Source of the DNA: Bisporella sp. PMI_857
Taxonomy: Eukaryota; Ascomycota; Leotiomycetes; Helotiales; Helotiaceae
Length of the DNA stretch: 64,000 bases
Direction: 5' to 3'
Assembly (NCBI GenBank): GCA_021307315.1
Contig: JAJSPD010000011.1
Span: forward strand, 62,001-126,000
The position numbers and the translations under genes were made by a program. Shown piece by piece: positions 55,924-64,000 of this stretch. The notes under the pieces were generated by a model. The model did not search any database. It was not told the origin of the DNA and was given only the letters and a program-made list of their open reading frames with translations. Every line of letters begins with the position of its first letter. Positions within the stretch are counted from its first letter, which is position 1.

Positions 55924-56095
55924 CAGCCAGGATCCGTCAAAGAGCCAGGATATGGAATAAAAGTCCTTACGGAAGAAATTAAGGTTTTCAGCTGTAATAC
56001 CTTCTGGGCTGCAAATGGCGTAACCAGCCCATGGCCAGCTACAGGCTTGCAGCCACTACAAAGACGTAGGACCTAGACTGTCTGGGCTTCGGCTG
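55919..56095 (+). repeat. LTR fragment, family A/B
   Basis: ATAACAGCCAGGATCCGTC through TTTTCAGCTGTAATACC and CCAGCCCATGGCCAGC to CTTGCAGCCACTAC, matching the 5' half of family A. The TATA half is missing. Confidence 0.55.
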
Positions 56096-56550
56096 TGAGT
56101 ACTTCCAGTTCAACCCGGAGACCCGGGTGAAGGGCAAATGAAATGTCGTTAAGTGTGATCAGCCCTCGCAACCAGACCCCCGATAACGATTTGACCCTGC
56201 CAAGTTGAACGTTGATCGAGGTCCATTTGCCATGCTGGTCAACGCCGGGTTGCTTACCAAAGAGGAGATCTAGAATAAGGCTGGCGAACGTACTACCTTG
56301 GCTTTTATAATCGGTGAAGGCGAATCCAAGCGTCAACGGGATCTGATTTCGGTAAAACGACAGGCTGGGTATGCCCCGGATCTGCTTTCTTATCTGTACG
56401 GGGAAGACAGGAACCAGACCGTCGAAAATACCAAAGAATGATAAGTTGTAGTCATGTGTCGGTCGAACAAGGACACATAGCGGAAGAGCCGTACACAGAA
56501 TAAACTGATTATTAAGTTCTATCCACGAGCTTATTATCGCCGTTATGTTT
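56073..56550 (-). pseudogene. Helicase C-terminal fragment (PIF1/UvrD-C type)
   Basis: An open minus-strand frame without an ATG start reads IISSWIELNNQFILCTALPL, LVRPTHDYNLSFFGIFDGLV, then LGFAFTDYKSQGSTFASLIL and KWTSINVQLGRVKSLSGVWL. The DYKSQGSTF block with later VQLGRVKSLSGV resembles the last motifs of superfamily 1 helicases found in fungal repeats, some in Helitrons. Only the tail is left. No Rep/HUH domain is visible nearby, so a Helitron cannot be claimed. Confidence 0.5.
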
Positions 56551-56814
56551 CTGTTAGAAAATTAGACCCGGAAGAGCGATAATTGCTTATGTACTTCACA
56601 CGTCTGTATCCAATGTTACTTTTTCGACAGTCTTTCTTATACTATTGACTAAACCGGCATACGTATTCGTATCCTATTGAAGCATAATCAGCATACTCTT
56701 TGTGAAAGCAAAAAAAGCCTAGACTTTTAAGGTATTTTTGCTTACCAGCCTAGTTTCGGTCACCAAAATGCGGTCGCCACTAAATAGAGCCCAAATATTC
56801 TTAAGTATAGCACT

Positions 56815-56903
56815 GTCGGAATACCTACCACGTAGCAAAAGGCGTAGTAGCTGTGACTACGCTCTTGCTGGTGTGGTTTTGATATTCGTTGATTCTTCTA
56901 AGC
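56815..56903. repeat. About 90-bp repeat with hairpin, copy 1
   Basis: TGTCGGAATACCTACCACGT, then GGCGTAGTAGCTGTGACTAC with arms GCGTAGT/ACTACGC, then TCTTGCTGGTGTGGTT. A direct copy starts near 59547. Confidence 0.75.
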
Positions 56904-56974
56904 TACGGCCTATTGCCAGGTAGTTATATAGATAGTAGGAGACCCACAATCCTCGCGATATGGAACGCGTGAAA

Positions 56975-57310
56975 CTATGTACATGCATTCCAACAAGCAC
57001 AGTATACTGTATAATTTACAACAAGCGCTTTATTAGAAATGCTCCATCCCTTTTGATAAATAGAAACCATTCTGCTCAGCTCTTCTTGCATTTCCATTAA
57101 CTTCTTAAACGCAGCGGCGAATGGCACGACCACGATGACCGTTTGTTGATGGGTTATAGCAGCTACCGAAAAAAGCAATGATGACTTCCCACTGCTGGTG
57201 GGTAACACGATAACCAATGGACGCCTAATGGATGCATGATGAACCAACTGTAATGCGGGCGCTTGCCTTTCGGACGTGACTTGACCTGTGGATCTTGGTA
57301 TATTCGTTGT
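56975..57310 (-). pseudogene. RecQ-type helicase fragment with Walker A
   Basis: The minus frame reads TSERQAPALQLVHHASIRRP, then LVIVLPTSSGKSSLLFSVAA (Walker A, SSGKSS) and TVIVVVPFAAAFKKLME (motif Ia). This is the start of a RecQ-like helicase core as in fungal telomere-associated ORFs. It stops within motif I/Ia and nothing downstream is readable. Possibly kin to the remnant at 16-17 kb. Confidence 0.6.
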
Positions 57311-57419
57311 AATCCGATCAATGCTCAGTCGAACGCTTCAATGCGCTCTTTCTTGGACGCGTCCTCATTTTTTGAAACATGTCGCAAGCCGAGGTCACTA
57401 TGTAATTATTCTATACCAT

Positions 57420-57730
57420 TCGTATTAGATGTGTATATTCTCATGGCTGATCACGCTTTACTTACTACAGTTGGTCTTGTATACTGTCCTGAAGGACCCG
57501 CAATCATATGTCGACCCTGTAAGTTCGCTGTCGCACTAGTAAGCTCCATGAGTATCTCCGTGATCGGCATGACTTGACAATAGCTCTACGTCGCACCGCA
57601 GTAGAACACGCCTGCAGTCTCTATGTGGAACGCGATGTTGGCCGACCGATCCCTCGAGCAGACAGATTGGATATTATCTCCTCACTCAGGTTCATGATGG
57701 GTTTGTTTACTTGCAATGCCGTTTTAAAAC
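57420..57730 (+). pseudogene. OrsD (DUF3505)-like C2H2 fragment
   Basis: The plus frame PEGPAIICRPCKFAVA is followed, after one frame change, by EYLRDRHDLTIALRRTAVEH. Together these make C-x2-C ... H-x4-H spacing with the CKFAV context of OrsD-like zinc regions. They lie on the strand opposite to the RecQ fragment next door, so the pieces are rearranged. From memory only; weak. Confidence 0.35.
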
Positions 57731-59378
57731 CACTAGCGAGGTCGTGAGGCGATGTAATACCAGGCTTCCGTCCTTTCCAATCTTCGCCATTACAGTATAT
57801 CGAATATGCTGGTTGTATATCTTATAGAACTACAGTACCAGTCTCTCCAGGTTGTCTACCTCGAGGTATGTATGATACGACTCTCCAATCCAACCGAGTC
57901 CACTTCGGGATTTACCTCTTATAGAACGAGATAAACGGCAACTCCTTCGCTGTTATCTCCAAGCCCGCAATATAGCATCTGGGGCTTTTTGTATTAATCA
58001 AACTCCTCTTTATGCTGAATACGTACAGTGACTCCTCCAACCCTTGCGGTTAAAACGAAAACTGGTGAGCTTAGTGGAGTTAGTGCGGAAGCTCAATTGG
58101 TGATTTGGATTGCCGGATTAAAGATCAGACTTCAGGATCGCTTCTATTAACTGATTTAGATAAAAGCTGCAACAGCTGGCAATTTACAATTCCACGAATA
58201 CCAGGAACGAGCTTTTGAAGGCTTAATTTTGCGGACTTTATTATTATATTGCTTAATTGCATCCATTTTTTGTCGCAAGGCCATAATCCATCGCAATCAA
58301 CAACCGGCTTGATACATCTAGGTGCTGTAATCAAGCGTAGCTCAATGCTTCTTCAACCTAGTCGCACTATTGAAACTTGCATTTACAAACTACAGGCCCA
58401 CCGCGCCCAGCGCCAGCCGTAACTACCCTCTACATAGAGATCCTCAGTATCATGATAGCCATTTGACGCTTCGATTTGAGCTTCTGCAGTACCTTGGCGC
58501 CATTCTGCAATAACAGTCTCTGCTGGTAGAGAACCACTTCCAAGCTCCGAAGCGTCGTTAATAGCGCCTTCCGCAGTTGCATCTGTCCCAGCAAGTATTC
58601 CTTTTGTAGAGACGGTAGCTGCAGCAGACATTTATATGCCGTTAATGCTTGCTCGCGCAGATTCAAGATCATTGAAATCTGCAGCCTGAGCTTTTGAATA
58701 GCGCACTGAGTAGTACGAATTTTGGAGTTTGCGGCTGCAATGGCATGGTTAAAGCTGATGGTGGAACCTAATGGAAGAAAATGTTAGTTTTGGCGTTTGA
58801 AAATAGAGCTAGAGCAGTTGGAAGAGGAAGTACTTTGCGTACCTATAGAGAGAACGGCCGGTTGAAGGGCTGGAAGTGGTAGTCCAGTTGCAAGGCCGTT
58901 GCCTATATATTGAACGGAGTGATGTCCAGGCGATTGCGGTCTCTGCAGATAGATTACGTCTGAGCAAGTGAGTGGGTCTCTTGTATTTGGACAGAGAGAA
59001 TGGACGCAAACGACAACACCATGGATATTGCAAACAATGAGTTCAATACAGCACATTATGTCGAAAGCTGAAGAGGCTCGCGATAATCGAGAACTATTAA
59101 TGGGAAGAACAATTTTAGATCAGATGAAGGATGTCACTTATATTTTTGACAGATATGTTAGATCAAGTAGAGCAGCACCCACCCCGCCATTCCTTAAGCA
59201 CCAACTCACCAGGAAACGTGGTGGATGAAGGTGGTGAAGCCTCAAAAAGGTGATGGGCCTCCAAATAATCATGGTTTGTCGCAGTTATTGTGGATTAATA
59301 ACCCATCGTTAGACCCACCCAAAGGACCAGTTACGGAACCAACTTTGCAGTTTCAAATATTCACCTCCATACGAACGC
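57731..59378. other. No supported gene
   Basis: Minus-strand frames at 58383-58672 are Leu/Gln-rich and could be coiled coil, but have no start or splice support. The plus frame at 58968 is likewise unsupported. Confidence 0.4.
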
Positions 59379-59419
59379 AGGGGGGTGTCGCTCAGTTTGA
59401 AACTGAGCGACACCCCCCT
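59379..59419. repeat. 41-bp perfect palindrome
   Basis: The left arm AGGGGGGTGTCGCTCAGTTT (59379-59398), a single G at 59399, then the exact complement (59400-59419). Would form a 20-bp stem. Confidence 0.95.
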
Positions 59420-59544
59420 ACAATTTTACCCCGCCACCTTATTCGCCTACTTTTATTTTCAACCACAGATTTTCTTAATTTTAATGCTTGAGCCTTAATG
59501 CCCGACTAATGCGCAAAGGCATAGAATTTGATATAACTGCTTGG

Positions 59545-59637
59545 TGTCGGAATACCTACCACGTAGCAAAAGGCGTAGTAGCGATTGACTACGCTCTTGC
59601 TGGTGTGGTTCTGGTATTCGTTGATTGATTGTTCTAA
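59545..59637. repeat. About 90-bp repeat with hairpin, copy 2
   Basis: TGTCGGAATACCTACCACGT and ACTACGCTCTTGCTGGTGTG as at 56815, same orientation. In this copy the loop reads GCGATTG instead of GCTGTG. Confidence 0.75.
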
Positions 59638-59793
59638 GTGTCAGAAATGTGTTCTATTAGGCAAGGGATCAATTAGAGGATCTGTGAGGTATCACGGCGA
59701 TGGATTATACAGGCTTGTAAGAGCGTTACGGATGATGATATTGTCTACAGTTCTGAGCCGTAAATGAGGGGAAGTGATTTCTAGCTCCTTGGC

Positions 59794-60159
59794 CTATTTA
59801 CGTAAGCCGATTCCTGACACTGAGCTACAGTAACCGAGATCCCTTAGCCCGGCCTCGTTGTCCGAAGTGGAGATCGATATGATATCAGATCCGTCTGCCA
59901 AGAGAACCACTATTTCAACGATACGTCCTGCACTGGCGTCTTGGCCGGCTCTGGCCCGTCGGATCCGTACATTTCCCCACGGAATATCTACGAAAGACTT
60001 GGCAAAGACAACACCCTGTTCCATCGAATGCTCGAGATCGATAAGAGGTTTTCGCCACTCATAGGGTACCTGGTCCCTTGTTCCAAAATCAAGGGGGAAT
60101 TCACCGAGGAAAATACTGCGACAAACAGTACAAGTGGCGGAAGGCACCACCAATGCCAT
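59794..60159 (-). pseudogene. HET-type protein, N-terminal fragment
   Basis: A 121-codon frame starts MALVVPSATCTVCRSIFLGE and continues IDLEHSMEQGVVFAKSFVD and RIVEIVVLLADGSDIISIST. This resembles the region that precedes the HET core in many fungal HET proteins (C-x2-C box then an EHS..G block). It ends at 59794 and no HET core follows on this strand, so it is a truncated copy. The assignment is from memory and moderate at best. Confidence 0.45.
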
Positions 60160-60210
60160 AGTGCGATAAACTTATGAAGTAAGACAACGAGTATTTTGTA
60201 GTGTGATACT

Positions 60211-60395
60211 GTAGGAAGTAGGGGTTTACGGATCCACATACGACCCACCAGGTCACGTGGTCCGCACAAACCCCATTTTGTAGAATCTAGAGTAGAACCT
60301 AATACAACAACAATTACCATATCCATCAAGAGCAAGAGCACGGCCTAGAGCTGTGCCTTTTGCCCCGTGGAAGGTAAGGAGGGGGCATACCAACA
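60211..60395 (+). mobile_element. Solo LTR, family H, TSD GATAC
   Basis: TGTAGGAAGTAGGGGTTTAC to GGGGGCATACCAACA (185 bp). Perfect duplications GATAC at 60206-60210 and 60396-60400. Differs from 30588-30773 at only a few positions. Confidence 0.93.
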
Positions 60396-60400
60396 GATAC

Positions 60401-60954
60401 ACAAGGCAGTGCGATGATCGCGATGAATTTGGCCTAATACGTGGTATTCGAAGTTAAGGAACAGGCAGGGTCACCGCGCAGCTAACCACGGACCACAAGT
60501 TGACGGCTGGCATTGTGGAATCGGCTTATGTGAGTAGACCAAGGAGCTAACTTAGAAAATATCTTACATGTCTATAACGTAGATACAGATCATACAATAC
60601 AAGCAACTACAACCCGTATTCTATCGACGTGATACCTCTATCAATGTTATATTTCTGACAATCCTCATCCCTTCATTCAACCTTCAAGAATCAGATCATA
60701 TTCAACCCAACAGGCAACTACGTAGTTATTACGTGGTGTTGCCACGGGTAGAGTGATCCCACACGACTATTCGCATCAAGTGCTGCTTTAAAACTGGTAG
60801 CTAAATAACAAGTTGCTACTCTAGGTGACTTTTACTGCTTATGAGAGGTTCAGCCGGGCACTGAAAATATCTCATAGTCACGTGACAAGGAAGGGTTGAC
60901 TGACAATATCCCTAGCTTTAATAGAAGTCGATCTATCCGAAAATTATCCTAAAG
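60401..60954. other. No supported gene
   Basis: No ORF or repeat recognised between LTR H and the 3' end of the CorA-like gene. Confidence 0.4.
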
Positions 60955-62961
60955 CTAATCAAGTTCAAGTTGCGTGTTTTTCTCCCTTCTCTCCCGCCAT
61001 GACCAGACGAAGAATGTCGTCGCCGTTAGAATGAGCGTTGTCAAAGCGGCAATCCATATTTCTTGATGAACTCGCAACACATATTTTGAACTACTTTGCA
61101 CGGCTTCACTCTCGCTCTCAAACCACACTAATGTGGTACTGAAAAAGGACTTTAATTAATTAGCATTCTAACTTCCAACAAGAAAATGTCTACATATATT
61201 CCAGTCTAGCAGGAAGAGGAATGTGAATAACGTACGACAACCAAGTTCGCGGGCAAGTAGCATAATGCGACAATAGTTACGATACGCATCGTACGGGAGT
61301 CTTGACTAGTCTTGTCTACGAGTGAAACCATGACTTTAGTCTCGACAGAGTCTGCTTGGGCCATCTGAGCAAGCCTGACACCATTATGATGCATAAGCTC
61401 TTGCCCATGGAACTTTAAGATATCATCATACTAAGAAAGTAGTTACTTTGACTGCCGAAAGCTATCTCAAGGTGTCTCACCATTAGCCTAATATCATTCG
61501 ACTGGCTTAACAGCTTTCGTACAGTCTGGCCATAGTTTTTCAGCTCGCTAGACATATTCCGGAGTTCACGCTGAAATTGATCATGAATACATGTTGATAA
61601 CTTGCCTATCCTAGCAATACAGTGCTCGTGTGTTCCGATTGAAGACAGTGTATTCGCAGTATTTTTCAGAATGGAGTGAGCATAGAATAACTTCTGTCGT
61701 AGATTGTGGACTTGCTGCATGGACGAGAAATCGATTTCAAATTCATGGTACGGCTTGCATATTGCTACCTGCTCGTTCTGTTGACCATATCAGTACTTGA
61801 ACGATAGACGCACTATAGGCTACGTTCTAGATCACTCGTGAGACTTGGTAGAGGGGAAAATTCCTCTACAGACCAACTTACCAGCAGTTTTAACTTCTCG
61901 GCAATGTAGTCAAGATAGGCTCTCCAATTGAGGATTGCTACAGCTAGGTATTGTATATGTAGACCTAATGGATGAAGAGTGGAAATCGGTCCGCCATCTT
62001 GTAAACCTGAGTCGAAATATTGTGGGGGCTGTATAACGATCCAGCTTGACCTTTCGGTAGAGGGGCAATAGGTTTGATGGATAGCCGACTGGCGGCATGA
62101 CCATGGACCCTCGAGCGCACGCCCATGGCGTTCAAAGTGACGAATATTATAGCAGAGGCCTATTTAATTAATCAAACTTCTATATTAAATTTCTTCATAT
62201 AAAACATACTTGCTTGGCAATCCTTTCCGGTGCTAGTATTTTCTATCTTCCCAGATCCTTTCCAGCTATCAGGATATGAAAAATCACTATAGCAAGCCAT
62301 GAAGTCTTCGTCTTTTGATGAGAATTTCCGTACAAAGCCCGTAACGATATTCAAGAATCGAGGCGTGATGCGGCAGAAGACACATACTCTGCAAAAAGTT
62401 TCGAAGGTAGCGTTCACTCGGCTCCATGAGTTCAGACGTTGCACAATACTAAGATCTGTGTTAGTGATAGCTATATATATAGTATACCAGTCAAGAAGTG
62501 ATCATACAATACCCTTGAAACACTAGAGGGTAGTTCCCGCTAGACACGATCGAAGTCAATAAATGCTAGCTTAACAGATACTGCAGAATGATATACTATA
62601 CCTTCAAGACCACGTCCAGGTCGTTTCCAGTACTCACCCAGCTTGCAACAGCCCCTTCGGCCCCATTGTAACCCGAGATATCCGAATTCGACGAGGCGGC
62701 AACTTCAACTATACCAATCTTGCAGTCCGCAGCGGTTTCAAAGAATAGATCAGGCGATTTTTCTTCAAATTCATCCCAGAAATGCCCGAGCTGATGATCG
62801 TTACAACTTGCGCGCAGGGGATGGAGAGGGGGCGGCTTCGCTTCACCCTGACGGTAAGTCCCTTCTATCGCCATTGCGCATTTTTGCAAAAGTATTCTAC
62901 TAAGACAAGGCGAGGGTTCGGGACTCCTTTGTATGTAATACGGTGGCCTCGAAGAACGCAA
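60955..62961 (-). pseudogene. CorA-like fungal membrane protein, probably decayed
   Basis: Reading leftward: PPYYIQRSPEPSPCLSRILL and LGHFWDEFEEKSPDLFFET, RLNSWSRVNATFETFCRVCV, then (clean splice GCAA|GTATGT..ATAG) SLCYNIRHFERHGRALEGPW, SSWIVIQPPQYFDSG and LNWRAYLDYIAEKLKLL; then (next splice) NEQVAICKPYHEFEIDF, ILKNTANTLSSIGTHEHCIA, QRELRNMSSELKNYGQTVRK; then YDDILKFHGQELMHHNGVRL. Membrane helices are TMRIVTIVALCYLPANLVV and EIWIAALTTLILTATTFFV; the stop is at 60955. This is the fungal CorA-like (Mg2+-transporter-related) family. The first codon in frame is TTG with stops just upstream, a TAG follows FIDFDRV, and the last intron gives no in-phase junction. Probably not expressed as full protein. 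Confidence 0.75.
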
Positions 62962-63017
62962 GGCAGGGGCAGTGCACTATCACGAGGCAATAACCGGTAT
63001 CTGTAGCCCAACAGCAT

Positions 63018-63527
63018 GGGGAACCAATATGTTTACCACCTATGGTAGGTTTATAATTTCGACCTAGTCAGCCCTGCATCGCGTTTTGCATCTACTTGCA
63101 CTGTAATTTTGCTTGCAATTAATGCACCGCTTAACGTAGTTACATTACAACAATAGATATTCGACTTTTACTGCTACAGAGTCTATAAAGTCTACTGTAT
63201 ATGTAGGGTTTTTGTAGTTACAGTGTTTACAGTGTTTACAGTGTTTAAACAGTTATCCTTAAACAAGCCAAAAGTTTTAACGCAAGTTTATTTAGCTGAA
63301 AAAGCAGCTTAGCTAGCTTAGCACTCTACTGTACGACTAACAGAGTTCTGAGCGATATATACTATAAAATACATAGGTGCAATGTAACTACGTTAAGCAG
63401 TGCATCAATTGCAGGCCAAATTACTATGCAAGTGGATGCAGAACGCGACGCGCGATCATTTTGGTAGGGTAGCAGGGGGTGGTAGGCTTTGCACCAAAAT
63501 TATAAACATACTATAGTGTATTGGGAC
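63018..63527. mobile_element. 510-bp long-TIR element, relative of the 30-kb element
   Basis: The left arm GGGAACCAATATGTTTACCA, then GGTAGGTTTATAATTT, is matched by an inverted right arm ending AGTGTATTGGGAC. Pairing extends through CATCTACTTGCA and GCTTAACGTAGTTACATT, about 140 bp with small indels. A 9-bp ACAGTGTTT triplicate lies at about 63219-63248. The TAGGTTTATAATTT and CCAATA tips are shared with 30108-32027. Confidence 0.7.
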
Positions 63528-63850
63528 GCCGGCATATCCGTATCCGCACCCACGACGTGTGCGCGGTGTGGTGAAGTTGCTGAGCTGTAATTATCAATCC
63601 ACGCCATGGCGTGAACGGATAGGGATTCGCGGTAAACGTATTGGTTCCCGACAGCATGCATTCTGACGACATAGCAGTGCAGGGGCGGAGCATATTGACC
63701 CAAGAGCCTCATCACTAATAAGAACAACATACCACCTCAGCGGCAATTGAATCTCAGTAGAATTTACTCTGCCATATCTACCTTGTTAGAACCTATTGAT
63801 CACGAATTCTGTCTTCACATTTGAAGCTCATTTATTTCGATCTCTTCAAA

Positions 63851-64000
63851 ATGACGAAAATAACCAGACTTGAGGCACGATACGTCGATAATGCGAAACT
63901 GGACGCTCTGCTCCAACAGCTGTTCGGAAGTAGCTACCGTGTGATGGTAAGTTCAAAGACTGAACCTATGGTAGTGTCGCTGACAACAGCAGGCTGCAAA
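63851..64000 (+). CDS. First exon of a gene cut by the window end
   Basis: ATG at 63851 opens MTKITRLEARYVDNAKLDAL then LQQLFGSSYRVM, 32 codons to 63946. A strong GTAAGT donor follows, and a GCTGAC branch-like word and CAACAG acceptor candidate lie at 63978-63992. Only the start is visible. No family recognised. Confidence 0.45.
   Translation, partial: MTKITRLEARYVDNAKLDALLQQLFGSSYRVMVSSKTEPMVVSLTTAGCK

Noticed and set aside
56073..59640. A complete Helitron
   Set aside because: Helicase tails and hairpin repeats are present, but no Rep/HUH domain, 5' TC or 3' CTRR end with AT insertion site could be seen.

Overview
This is a window of filamentous ascomycete DNA. The evidence is short introns (about 48-102 bp, GTRAGT donors, CTRAC-like branch points), HET-domain proteins, a HeLo-NACHT-ankyrin protein, a chimeric terpene synthase, a CorA-like membrane protein of a fungal multigene family, pogo/Fot1 and Tad-type elements, and C-to-T decay of the repeat-induced point mutation (RIP) type. 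The species cannot be named from the sequence. The window reads as an accessory, transposon-rich block; no housekeeping gene or RNA gene was recognised.

Layout. 0-5 kb: a gag remnant split by a solo LTR, then a complete but dead pogo/Fot1 element that is itself split by a solo LTR. 7.6-8.3 kb: a small secreted protein gene. 9-12.1 kb: LTR debris and a HET-domain pseudogene split by a solo LTR. 12.3-17.9 kb: LINE, Tc1/mariner and OrsD/RecQ-like remnants. 18.7-29.6 kb: the metabolic core. A two-domain (cyclase plus prenyltransferase) terpene synthase on the minus strand is divergent from a P450, with a second P450 downstream. The upstream regions of both P450s carry the same 100-bp-period repeat. 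30.1-32.0 kb: a long-TIR element hit by four small insertions. 32.8-34.6 kb: an intact HET-domain gene. 35.6-35.8 kb: a 236-bp TRIM-like element with identical 55-bp ends. 36.3-39.6 kb: an NAD(P)-binding protein, LTRs and an unknown gene. 41-42.7 kb: a decayed ferric-reductase gene. 43.9-52.0 kb: a giant HeLo-like/NACHT/ankyrin/ZZ gene with about 47 near-identical 99-bp repeats and one frameshift. 52.7-60.4 kb: nested LINE, LTR, MITE and helicase fragments. 61-63 kb: a decayed CorA-like membrane protein gene. 63.0-63.5 kb: a second long-TIR element. 63.85 kb: the first exon of a further gene.

How the genes may work together (inference): the terpene synthase would make a di- or sesterterpene from C5 units, which the two P450s would oxidise. 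The 36-kb NAD(P)-binding protein is a possible but unproven member. The HET and NLR genes are of the non-self-recognition/cell-death type. Retroelements survive mostly as solo LTRs with intact 5-bp target duplications, which allows insertions to be ordered and interrupted genes to be read across the joins.
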